A DNA stretch of 64,000 bases, taken from positions 248,001 to 312,000 of the forward strand of contig NZ_LMUP01000014.1 in NCBI RefSeq assembly GCF_009765875.1, written 5' to 3'. Position 1 is the stretch's first letter. Each line of letters opens with the position of its first letter. The stretch comes from Pedobacter sp. L105 (GTDB lineage: Bacteria; Bacteroidota; Bacteroidia; Sphingobacteriales; Sphingobacteriaceae). The notes below the pieces were generated by a model. The model was not told the DNA's origin. It did not search any database and saw only the letters and a list, made by a program, of their open reading frames with translations. The translations under genes and the position numbers were made by a program. This document shows positions 54,680 through 63,339 of the stretch, piece after piece.

Positions 54680-56005
54680 CTATTTAAGATTAGATAATTG
54701 GTATTGTTTTCTTTTGGTAATAATGACAGTTTCTCTTGGCCGGTCTTCTTCGGTCGTGATTTCTTCGTCCGGTTCTGGTACCGGTTGTTTTTCTACGTAA
54801 TACAGGCATACGCCCACCACGCCCCAAAAAACAAAGGGAAGCACATAACTAAAGGAGAAGACCAGACCGGCTAATAAAAATGCAATAAGGATCACTGATT
54901 CCTGATTCAGTTTTTTGCTAAAGGCCTTAAAACCTAAATAAACAAGATAAAAATATTTTAAAATCAGGCCAAAAAAGCCATGGTAAAATAACATTTCCAT
55001 ATAACCTTCATGAAAGTGTTGTCCGGATTTTTCGGGCCACCAGTCTACCAATGGATTTTTCATTTCAAAACCGTCAAAGGTCCATCCGAAAAACGGACGT
55101 TCCAGCACCATAGGGAAATATACACGCCGCTGGTCATCTCTGAACTTGCCGGTTCCATCTTCCCTGGCGGGGTCAAAGATCTCGCTGAAACGTTCCCCAA
55201 AAAAGGTAAGTGCGGAAGGGTAAACTTGTGAAATAACAAACGTGATCAGTGCCAGAACCACTATACTGCCCAGGATGAGCCGGGTAACTTTAGATAAGGG
55301 AACAATGTTGTTCCTTAAACTCATAAATATATAAACGCCCAGCGCGAAAATGGCGCTGGCCCATACAGAACGGTGCTGGTGAATCAGTATGACCACGAAA
55401 CAAAATAGAAAGGGGATCAGAAATTTTGCTTTGCCGAATTTCAAAAACTGGTTGAGATACCATAACAAAGGAATGATCATCATAAAGATAGACCTAGCGT
55501 GGATGATCCTGCTGTCGCCAGAAAATGGTCCATAATCATCCATCGTTACCGTATCCAGGCTAAATGAAAAACCGCGTCCGTAAACTACCATAAATATGAT
55601 ATAGACGAATAGGTAGAACTTAGCTAAAAACTCTAAAAGATCGAGCTCCAGCGATCGGCTGATACATTTAATGTAAATGGTAAAAGCAACAGGAAATAGT
55701 ACAGAAAAGAGGGTGAGCTGCTGAAAGATGGTTCCGTATTCTACCATAGATATAAATATCAGCCTCACTAACATGAAAGTCATCAGCCCAATATATATTT
55801 TCTCATTCCTCTTCAGGTTATTGAAATTGTAAAGTACGAATGCAAAAATGATCAGGCTCATTATCTTTTCATAAAGCAGAACGATTACGGAAACAGGTAA
55901 TAACAGCCATGAAAAAATATTTTCCATCAATAAAAAGGTGAAGAAGACCACAAGGAATTCCTTCACATAAAATTGATAGTTGAATATTTTTATAATACGG
56001 TTCAT
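54680..56005 (-). CDS. wzy: Wzy-like O-antigen/EPS polymerase or ligase
   Basis: A 441-residue integral membrane protein with about ten helices and a large periplasmic loop (about residues 270-345). The loop holds RPFFGWTFDGFEMKNP and GQHFHEGYMEMLFYHGFFGL. These Arg, Gly and His features are those of the O-antigen ligase/polymerase (Wzy_C) superfamily. In this operon it most likely polymerises the repeat units in the periplasm. A cytoplasmic C-terminal tail of about 40 residues is rich in Glu and basic residues. Start and stop overlap by one base with the GT2 gene upstream. Confidence 0.85.
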   Translation of the reverse strand: MNRIIKIFNYQFYVKEFLVVFFTFLLMENIFSWLLLPVSVIVLLYEKIMSLIIFAFVLYNFNNLKRNEKIYIGLMTFMLVRLIFISMVEYGTIFQQLTLFSVLFPVAFTIYIKCISRSLELDLLEFLAKFYLFVYIIFMVVYGRGFSFSLDTVTMDDYGPFSGDSRIIHARSIFMMIIPLLWYLNQFLKFGKAKFLIPFLFCFVVILIHQHRSVWASAIFALGVYIFMSLRNNIVPLSKVTRLILGSIVVLALITFVISQVYPSALTFFGERFSEIFDPAREDGTGKFRDDQRRVYFPMVLERPFFGWTFDGFEMKNPLVDWWPEKSGQHFHEGYMEMLFYHGFFGLILKYFYLVYLGFKAFSKKLNQESVILIAFLLAGLVFSFSYVLPFVFWGVVGVCLYYVEKQPVPEPDEEITTEEDRPRETVIITKRKQYQLSNLK

Positions 56006-56766
56006 TAAATTAGTTTTTTAACCCTCCTGATGATTTTTGGAAAAATATGTGTGAGCTGAATGGCATTTAACAAATTGTTGAGCAGAATCACCTTCATACT
56101 TTTTCGGTCATCTACCCACTTAATTTCCCGCTCTCCCTGCAGGTACATACTTTGAAAAATTTCTTCTTTTTCCGGAATGATAGCCCTGTAGATTTCTGCT
56201 TTTTTATCAACCAGTTCTTTATTGATATAACCCAGGTGTTTTAGCCTGAAGTTGGTATTCTTTTTTAAACCTGTAATTCCCTTCACGTTTGGTGAATCGA
56301 TGATCAGGTCCTGGAAATGACCCGCAGGGTTTTCCCGCCACATCATGCGGTCATGTCCGGATGAATAATTTAAACGGTACCAGGAACCAGCGAAATGTTC
56401 CCTGTCGGTAAAATGAAATCTTCTGAAAGCAAATTTATTGTAGTATTTGCTGCTCATTAATTGATCAAAATGTGCCCTGGTTAAGCCGGGTTCAAAAATC
56501 TCATCAATATCCAGCCATAAACACCAGTCTGGTTTGCGCAGGCGCACGTGATCATATAGCAGGTTTTTATCGCGTCCTTCATTATATCCTTCTGTGCGAA
56601 CAATATCAACTACTTTAGGATGTGCTTTTAAAGCTTCGTAAGTTCCATCAGTAGATCCGTTATCGAGTACTACGATCTCATCTGCTAATTTTTCAAAGCA
56701 ATCCAGCCATTCTTTGGCGAAGAACATTCCGTCTTTTACACGGAGCATAACAACTAATTTAGCCAT
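56005..56766 (-). CDS. GT2-family glycosyltransferase
   Basis: A 253-residue GT-A enzyme: VVMLRVKDGMFFAKEWLDCF start, the nucleotide-binding VVLDNGSTDGTYEAL (about residues 33-47), and the metal-binding DID of CLWLDIDEIFEPG near residue 85. The C-terminal part has FAFRRFHFTDREHFAGSWYR, typical of small GT2 proteins in capsule loci. Lies 4 bases after the flippase gene and overlaps the polymerase gene by one base. Confidence 0.88.
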   Translation of the reverse strand: MAKLVVMLRVKDGMFFAKEWLDCFEKLADEIVVLDNGSTDGTYEALKAHPKVVDIVRTEGYNEGRDKNLLYDHVRLRKPDWCLWLDIDEIFEPGLTRAHFDQLMSSKYYNKFAFRRFHFTDREHFAGSWYRLNYSSGHDRMMWRENPAGHFQDLIIDSPNVKGITGLKKNTNFRLKHLGYINKELVDKKAEIYRAIIPEKEEIFQSMYLQGEREIKWVDDRKSMKVILLNNLLNAIQLTHIFPKIIRRVKKLI

Positions 56767-56770
56767 AGGT

Positions 56771-58318
56771 TTATTGTTCGTTTAATACAGTTTGTTTGTT
56801 GGTGTTGAGCTTGAAAACTGAGGATAACATTTCTGTAATATCTGTTCTTAATGATTTATCCAGCAGCAGTACGATTCCAATGAAAAATATGGTAAAGCTG
56901 AACCCATTTAACAGGATTTTGATAATGTACATTTGTACTGGAATAACCAGGTTATATAAATAATTGAAGCCCAGGCCTGCTAAAGCAACCAAAGGGATGA
57001 TCATGGCCCAAAGTTGCAGAGAGTGGCGCATAAATTTCATATTGAGATAGCCCAGCTTATACAGCCGGTACGTAAAAAATATAAAGTCTATTAATATATT
57101 AAGCGTGATCATCACGATGAGCAGCCCTATGATGCCATAGGGTTTGGTCACTACGTAGTATAATATACCGGAAACTATCCCTTTAAAGATATTGATAAAG
57201 CTATTCATTTTGATATCTCCAAGTGCATACCCCATATTGGCCATAAAATAACCCAGCAGGTCAAAGAAGAAATTACCAATCAGCAGAAAAACGATGAGGT
57301 TACCAGCATACTTACCGGCTCCCGTCCAGGCTGTGATAAGGCTTTGATAATTGAAGCAAAAACACAATGCTATGAATAGGGCAGCATATACAAAGTACTT
57401 GAATTGTGTATTGATCATTGATTTGATACCCTCATCTTCGCCTTTTCCATGTGCATGGGAAATCACAGGCATGAGTGCCACAGAGTGCCTGCCGATCAAT
57501 GATTGCGTCATTTGTATAGGTCGCTTGTTGATCTCAAATATGGTGATCATAGAGGGGGCAACAAACCTGGCCAGCACAATCATATCCATACTGGCTGAAA
57601 AGCCACCGATAATCCTGGATACAGAAGTAAACGAAAAGATCTTGATGAATTTTTTAAAATGGCTGGCATTGAAAATAATATGCATTTTTTCTTTGTTAAG
57701 CACTTTTTTGAGGGCTGCCAAATTGAAGATGTTAATATATACTGCGCGGCATAAATTAGAAAAGGCAATGGAAATTACACCAAAACCGAAGTATAATAAT
57801 AATACATTGGTCATTAAAAATAAGAAGTTTCCTGTGAGCGAACTGATGGCAACCGGGGCAGAGTTTTGCATGCCCTGGTTAATGCCAGATAAACTAAAGG
57901 AAACCAGGGACATTCCAGTTGCAATAATAGAGATCAGCAGCGCCACCTGTAAACCATCATATTTGGATACATCTTTATTGATAATGGTGCCGATTAAAAA
58001 ATAGAAGATAAAACCCGCCAATACCGAAATCAGGAGGATACATGCTGAGGCAGAAAAACCGGAGCCGATGGTTAAACCGATTTCGTTGTTCTCGTTTTTA
58101 CCTCTTAACTGTGCTATTTTTTGTTGTAATACATCTCCAACGCCAGGGTCAGCAAGGGTCATCCATGCCAGGATATTACCCGTGGCCAGCCATAAACCCA
58201 GGGTAGAGGAGTCAATCTTTTTTAGGTATAAAGGAAGTAATATGACAGAATTAATAATATTAGTGATAACATAACCATATTGAAAAATAAAATTCCACTT
58301 TAAGATTTTCTTATTCAT
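56771..58318 (-). CDS. wzx: Wzx-like polysaccharide flippase
   Basis: A 515-residue MATE/MVF-superfamily protein with 12-14 predicted membrane helices. It opens MNKKILKWNFIFQYGYVITN and continues with ILLPLYLKKIDSSTLGLW, the usual start of polysaccharide transporters (PST family). It flips the lipid-linked repeat unit to the periplasmic side for the polymerase. Its ATG shares one base with the stop of the kinase gene upstream (TAATG). Confidence 0.9.
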   Translation of the reverse strand: MNKKILKWNFIFQYGYVITNIINSVILLPLYLKKIDSSTLGLWLATGNILAWMTLADPGVGDVLQQKIAQLRGKNENNEIGLTIGSGFSASACILLISVLAGFIFYFLIGTIINKDVSKYDGLQVALLISIIATGMSLVSFSLSGINQGMQNSAPVAISSLTGNFLFLMTNVLLLYFGFGVISIAFSNLCRAVYINIFNLAALKKVLNKEKMHIIFNASHFKKFIKIFSFTSVSRIIGGFSASMDMIVLARFVAPSMITIFEINKRPIQMTQSLIGRHSVALMPVISHAHGKGEDEGIKSMINTQFKYFVYAALFIALCFCFNYQSLITAWTGAGKYAGNLIVFLLIGNFFFDLLGYFMANMGYALGDIKMNSFINIFKGIVSGILYYVVTKPYGIIGLLIVMITLNILIDFIFFTYRLYKLGYLNMKFMRHSLQLWAMIIPLVALAGLGFNYLYNLVIPVQMYIIKILLNGFSFTIFFIGIVLLLDKSLRTDITEMLSSVFKLNTNKQTVLNEQ

Positions 58319-60642
58319 TACTTCTTGCTGTCAATGTTAAGTCGTTTCTGATCATAAGCGCCACCATAAACCATTCCTGATCCATATCCGTAGCCATAGC
58401 TATTTTTGCCAAATCCTCTTGGTGCTACGGCGTTAAAGATGATAGCCGGATTTGGTAAATCGTTTAATTTAATATTCTCATCAATTCTCTCCACAAATAT
58501 TTTGGGCGTATAGGCATGCCTGATCACAAATAAAGTAGCATCGCAGAAAGGGGCCAGGGTATAAGCGTCTGAGACAGGGCCTACAGGAGGAACATCCAGG
58601 ATCACATAGTCGAAGGTTCCATCCAGATAATTTAAGAGTTCCTCTGCTTTGCCGTTCATAATAAGCTCTGCCGGATCAATAGGTAATTCACCGGTTAATA
58701 AAAGGAAAAGGTTTTCATTTTCGTTAGACTGGAGGATGATGTCTTTCGCCTCTGCTTTACCAAGTAAATAGTCTGCAATGCCCAGAGATTGTTTGATGTT
58801 AAACTTGCGGTGAATAGTAGGATTATTAAGGTCAAAGTCCAGTAAAGCAACTTTTTTGCCCGTCATGGCCAATGACATGGCCAGGTTTGCAGCAATAAAA
58901 CTTTTCCCCTCACCAGAGATGGCCGAGGTGATCATTACCCTTTTCTTCTGCGGACTAACGCCCAGATAACGAAGGGTAGTCCTTAAAGCCCTGAACTGTT
59001 CTGCAATCAATGTTCGTTGCTGTGAACCGATAACAATGTATTTATTGGATGTATCTGAAGTGATTTCTGCAATTACAGGTAAGGAAGTCAGTTGTTCAAT
59101 GTCACTCTGGAACATCACATTTCTTCGCATACCTTCCTTTAAGGAAACAAAACCAACACCAATGATTCCTGCGCCTAATAGGGAGGCGAGATATATCATT
59201 TTCCTTTTCGGGCTTACGGGAAATTCTGACGATTCAGCATTACTTATTATTTTGCTCCCTGATCCATTGGTGATCACAGAAAGGGCCGTTTCTTCTTTCT
59301 TTTGCAACAGGAAGGTGTAGATGCCATTTTTTATCTGCTGCTGTCTGTTGATATCAACTAATTTACGCTCTGTTTCCGGCATCGCCTGAAGCTGAGTAGA
59401 ATAGTTACTCGTTGTAGAAGATAAATTATTTCTGCTGGCCATTAAACTGCTGCGCTGATTTGCCAGGTTCTGAACAATCTGAGGCCTTATTTTCTCAATC
59501 TGGCCAATTACAGAAGAGTACATTGGATTATTCTCACCCGTAGTTTTACGCATGTTTTCTGCCTGAAGCTGCAGATCGTAAACATCTTTTACCATTTGGG
59601 TCAACCCGGGGTCATTAATGCCTACCGTAGAAGGTACAATTCCCCCGCTAAGATCTTTTGACTTTACATATTTATCAACCTGGTTCAATACCGATAACTG
59701 CATATTGATCTCGCCAACCTTCTGATCGTTTGTACTCACATTTTCCAGAAACAACTTACCCTGAGTGCTTACATCTACAGCTCCCTTGTTTGCTTTATAA
59801 CTTTGTAAATTACCTTCAATAGCTACCAGTTCACCCTGTACAGAGGCCAGCCGCTGGTTAATAAATTCCTGTGTATTTGCTGCCAGGCGGTTATGTTCAT
59901 CTATAGCTGCATTACTGTAAACTTTAAGTATATCATCCAGGATGGCTTCTGCACGTGAAGGATCTTCATCAAGCAATGCAATATTTAAAATGGTTGATAA
60001 CTTATTCGCTTCTGTTACTTTTAACCGCTCGGCAAGTGAGGCTGCGGCCTTTTTGGGTGCTACTAATGAAAACGAGAAATTGCCTTGCTGCGGGTTTTTA
60101 TTCTGGGTATTTGGAATAAACATCAGCACGCCGTAGGGTGTATTTTGCCAGCTGCCGATAGGATATTTTTTGCCATCTATGGTTACACCCGATTTTTCGT
60201 AGGAAAAATCTACGCGGGCAGCTCCTGTGATTCCCTTTGAATCTTTGGCCACTACCTGGATAGGAGAGGTTTTATAAGCAGATACCGTAGCTAACGTTTT
60301 GTGCTCATATAGTGGTGCATACAAAGCCAGATCGTCTACTACCCGATTGAGAATAGGATTTGAGGTTAATACCTCCCGTTCATTATCAATCGTTTGTTTA
60401 GGGGTAACGGTTTGCATTGGCTCGGCAGTTTTAGCTTCTTCATCTCCCTTTTTTTCATTGATCAGGATCCTTGCATTTGCTTCATAAAGCGGAGCTGTAA
60501 ACTGAAGGTAAATCCATGCCCCGGCAATGGAAAGAATAAATAAGCTTAAAAAAAGCGGCCAGTAGGGTATTAACTTGAAGATCAGGTTTCCACTTGACTT
60601 TTCTGGTGTAGTAGGCTCTGAAGTTTTTCTGATCAGTTTCAT
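58318..60642 (-). CDS. wzc: Wzc-like polysaccharide co-polymerase and tyrosine autokinase
   Basis: A 774-residue inner membrane protein that controls chain length and export. A Wzz domain with TM1 (WPLFLSLFILSIAGAWIYL, near residues 25-45) is followed by a long coiled-coil periplasmic region and TM2 near 485-505. The cytoplasmic BY-kinase has Walker A ISGEGKSF (about 576), Walker A' LLDFDLNNP and Walker B YVILDVPP. The C-terminal tail has the tyrosine cluster SYGYGYGSGMVYGGAY, the expected autophosphorylation sites. I chose ATG 60642 because the open frame upstream begins only with TTG. No tyrosine phosphatase gene is in the window. Confidence 0.93.
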   Translation of the reverse strand: MKLIRKTSEPTTPEKSSGNLIFKLIPYWPLFLSLFILSIAGAWIYLQFTAPLYEANARILINEKKGDEEAKTAEPMQTVTPKQTIDNEREVLTSNPILNRVVDDLALYAPLYEHKTLATVSAYKTSPIQVVAKDSKGITGAARVDFSYEKSGVTIDGKKYPIGSWQNTPYGVLMFIPNTQNKNPQQGNFSFSLVAPKKAAASLAERLKVTEANKLSTILNIALLDEDPSRAEAILDDILKVYSNAAIDEHNRLAANTQEFINQRLASVQGELVAIEGNLQSYKANKGAVDVSTQGKLFLENVSTNDQKVGEINMQLSVLNQVDKYVKSKDLSGGIVPSTVGINDPGLTQMVKDVYDLQLQAENMRKTTGENNPMYSSVIGQIEKIRPQIVQNLANQRSSLMASRNNLSSTTSNYSTQLQAMPETERKLVDINRQQQIKNGIYTFLLQKKEETALSVITNGSGSKIISNAESSEFPVSPKRKMIYLASLLGAGIIGVGFVSLKEGMRRNVMFQSDIEQLTSLPVIAEITSDTSNKYIVIGSQQRTLIAEQFRALRTTLRYLGVSPQKKRVMITSAISGEGKSFIAANLAMSLAMTGKKVALLDFDLNNPTIHRKFNIKQSLGIADYLLGKAEAKDIILQSNENENLFLLLTGELPIDPAELIMNGKAEELLNYLDGTFDYVILDVPPVGPVSDAYTLAPFCDATLFVIRHAYTPKIFVERIDENIKLNDLPNPAIIFNAVAPRGFGKNSYGYGYGSGMVYGGAYDQKRLNIDSKK

Positions 60643-60646
60643 AAGA

Positions 60647-61447
60647 TTATCTTGTGGCAATGATGGCAACAATAGAGAGTATACTCAGAATTATTGGAAC
60701 ATATATGGCTGATTTTGTAGAACCTGCTACTTTAGCACGGTTTGCTTCTACATAAACAATATCATTTGATTTGAGGTAATAATAGTCAGAAGTGAAGATC
60801 TCACTATTATTCAGGTTGATACGTTTGATTTTCTTTACACCGTCTTCTTCCCTGATGATCATCACATTATCTTTTTTTCCATAAATAGTAATGTCTCCGG
60901 CCAGGCCTAAGGCTTCTAATAAGGATATTTTTTCACTCGGAACATTCACTACAGTAGGGCGTGAAACTTCTCCCAGTACGCTGACTTTAAAATTAAGCTG
61001 TCTGATAATCACTATTGGATCTACCAATAACTTTCTATTGATCAACTCTGAAGTGATTTTTATGCGCAACTCATTGGTGGTCATGCCAGTCACCTTTAGG
61101 TCTCCAAGAACAGGGAATTGAATATTTCCTTCATCGTTAACGAGATAACCAGGAGATTGTAAGTTTGATCCATTTGCACCACTGCTGCTTACATAAGAGT
61201 TATTAGGTTTATTAAAAATCTCTGTTGCTGCAGGATTTAAACTTGTTACTGATATGCTTAAAATATCATTTGGCTGAATCACATTTTTAACCGGTATGTT
61301 GTTCGATTTTAAAACAGCATCCTGCTGGTCAATAAAATAAACGGTTTTTTTTGAGCTTGCACATGAACCTAATAGCAGTGCGGAGAGCGCAAAGAAAGTT
61401 AATGCCAGAGAAACTCTTTTGGAGGTTAACCTAATTGTTTTAAACAT
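60647..61447 (-). CDS. wza: Wza-like polysaccharide export lipoprotein
   Basis: A 266-residue outer membrane or periplasmic export protein. The signal peptide has lipobox LLGSC (Cys about residue 29). A Poly_export domain follows (NVIQPNDILSISVTSLNPAA, about 53-72), then a SLBB-type domain (VSVLGEVSRPTVVNVPSEKI, about 155-175). A C-terminal hydrophobic helix (IYVPIILSILSIVAIIATR) would cross a membrane. ATG 61447 starts the signal peptide; a TTG lies 13 codons upstream. First gene of the minus-strand exopolysaccharide operon, 4 bases before the autokinase gene. Confidence 0.92.
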   Translation of the reverse strand: MFKTIRLTSKRVSLALTFFALSALLLGSCASSKKTVYFIDQQDAVLKSNNIPVKNVIQPNDILSISVTSLNPAATEIFNKPNNSYVSSSGANGSNLQSPGYLVNDEGNIQFPVLGDLKVTGMTTNELRIKITSELINRKLLVDPIVIIRQLNFKVSVLGEVSRPTVVNVPSEKISLLEALGLAGDITIYGKKDNVMIIREEDGVKKIKRINLNNSEIFTSDYYYLKSNDIVYVEANRAKVAGSTKSAIYVPIILSILSIVAIIATR

Positions 61448-61660
61448 AGAGTGGAGATGATTTGGTAAATACAATGCTATAATCAAGCCTGCTTAACACC
61501 GTTCACAAAAAATATGCTAGCGATAGACAATATTCTTGTAAAGGGTAATAAAAACAGCTAAATTTTAGGATATCATACGTTTTTTGGGCGATAACGGATT
61601 TCTTTTTTGTGATAAACAAAATAGGAGTAGTAATATTTTTAATACATTCCCCAAGGTGTG

Positions 61661-61668
61661 TATATTTG
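61661..61668 (+). promoter_or_regulatory. -7 promoter box of the beta-helix lipoprotein gene
   Basis: TATATTTG matches TAnnTTTG exactly, 68 bases before the ATG at 61737. A TTT at about 21 bases upstream may serve as a weak -33 element. Confidence 0.45.
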
Positions 61669-61736
61669 AGCAAAATATTACCAGGTCTCTTCACGGAATT
61701 GCAGGATTTAATTTTTTTTACCTAAAATTTTCATCT

Positions 61737-63323
61737 ATGATCAATACTTTAAAAGCAGTTTTGCTTAGTTTTATTGTCTCATTTTTTTTATTAGCCTGTA
61801 GTAAAATTAGTACGAATCCTGTAGAAGAAGTACCTGTTTCAGCTGCAGTGGCCACTAATGCCAGTGTTCAAACTTACCAGACTTATGGGCTGGTTGGGGA
61901 TGGTGTTACCGATAATACTGCTGCCCTGCAAAAGCTGATTAATGCATCATCAGTAATCTATTTAAAAGCAGGTACTTATATCATTAACCAAACGATTAAC
62001 CTTAAAGCAGGTATAAAAATTTATGGTGAAGCTTTAACAGTGATCAAGGCTGGCCCTCAGATGTCGGGAACTTTGCTGACCAATGGCAGATACTTTTTTG
62101 GAAGTGCAGCTGATCAGGCGCTCATTCATCAGTTAACCTTTGGCCAGTCGGACAAAGCTTTTACCTGGAGTACATGGAATAATGCCTGCATTTACCTGTT
62201 GAATAGTAAGGGTGTTACCGTAGAGAACAGCACTTTCAATTTTCATTTGCCTTATAATGCAACAGGAATGGAAGCGGTATGGGTAAGTGGTTCAGGGTCT
62301 TCTGCCAATAGCATTAAAAACAATAAGATCACCTCACTGGGGATTAAATATGCTGAAAATGGCGCAGACGGAACCATAGTGGATAGTAATCTGCTGACCA
62401 ATGCTTATTCAAACGCGCTGACGGCCAACGGGAATAACGCCACAGATTATTCTATTGGATGCCAGGTGTTAAATAATACGATCTCTAATTCAGGCAGGAT
62501 GGGTATTGAAGATTGGGGAAATACAGATGGAAGTGTAATCCAGGGAAATAAGATTTCGGGTACCGGAAAGGATCCTAATCAGGCAGTGGATGGTATTGCT
62601 ATTTCAGCTGTAGGGACTAACGTTAAGGTGATCAGCAATACTGTTTCAGATAGTAAAGAATATGCCATTGAAGTAAGAGGGAATTATGGTGTTACAGTTA
62701 CCAATAACGTATTAACAAATAATCCATTGAGTACCGGAATTATCCTTAATTATACCTTTGCAGTACCTGTTAAAGCGGCTGCGGGTTCAGTTGCAACCAT
62801 AACCGGTAATAAAATAGGTGTAAGCAATATTGGCATCCATGTTTTTGGTGATTATCAGGCTAATGCGCTGATAAAGGGCAATGTATTTACAAATACCATT
62901 ACAAAAGGTATCAGCATCGAAAGCGGTGCGGCAACTTATACTTTAAATATCACGAACAATAAGTTTAATTTTTCTGTACCTGCAGCAGCAGACCGTTACG
63001 GGGTTTTTAGCTATACCAAGTATAATCCGGGCACTGCAAATCAAGTTATTAATCTGTCTACTGACACACTGCTTTATTCAACTTCTGCTGCTGGTGGTGC
63101 CGGGGTAGATTTAGGATTAGTGATCAGAACAGACAAAGCAACTATCAACAATGTGCAGATACAAGGAAGTAATAATAAATCTGCTGCTAAAGTAGCTGTT
63201 AATGGAATCACAGCTTTTGGTGCTAAACCTATAGGCGTAAAATTTACCAATAATAAGGTTGTTGGTGCTATTGCAGACCTTACAGGTTTTACAAATTATG
63301 TATCAACAGGTAATAATTTTTAA
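61737..63323 (+). CDS. Right-handed beta-helix lipoprotein, pectate-lyase-like
   Basis: A 528-residue exported lipoprotein. The signal sequence ends at lipobox LLAC (Cys about residue 21). A Pectate_lyase_3-type entry follows (YGLVGDGVTDNTAALQKLIN, about 50-70). About ten turns of right-handed parallel beta-helix follow, rich in Asn and Gly (GVTVENSTFNF, NNTISNSGRMGIEDW, GVTVTNNVLTNN). Such proteins cut or bind polysaccharides. Its position beside the export operon suggests it acts on the polysaccharide made here. The upstream extension of the frame to 61584 lacks a signal peptide and was rejected. Confidence 0.85.
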   Translation: MINTLKAVLLSFIVSFFLLACSKISTNPVEEVPVSAAVATNASVQTYQTYGLVGDGVTDNTAALQKLINASSVIYLKAGTYIINQTINLKAGIKIYGEALTVIKAGPQMSGTLLTNGRYFFGSAADQALIHQLTFGQSDKAFTWSTWNNACIYLLNSKGVTVENSTFNFHLPYNATGMEAVWVSGSGSSANSIKNNKITSLGIKYAENGADGTIVDSNLLTNAYSNALTANGNNATDYSIGCQVLNNTISNSGRMGIEDWGNTDGSVIQGNKISGTGKDPNQAVDGIAISAVGTNVKVISNTVSDSKEYAIEVRGNYGVTVTNNVLTNNPLSTGIILNYTFAVPVKAAAGSVATITGNKIGVSNIGIHVFGDYQANALIKGNVFTNTITKGISIESGAATYTLNITNNKFNFSVPAAADRYGVFSYTKYNPGTANQVINLSTDTLLYSTSAAGGAGVDLGLVIRTDKATINNVQIQGSNNKSAAKVAVNGITAFGAKPIGVKFTNNKVVGAIADLTGFTNYVSTGNNF

Positions 63324-63339
63324 TCTGGTCATACAGATT

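Noticed and set aside
57351..58004. 217-codon ORF opposite the flippase gene
   Set aside because: Antisense to a clear multi-helix transporter within a coupled operon. No signal, domain or start context supports it.
61584..61736. N-terminal extension of the beta-helix gene
   Set aside because: It would bury the lipoprotein signal sequence 52 residues inside the protein and would place the -7 box at 61661 inside the gene.
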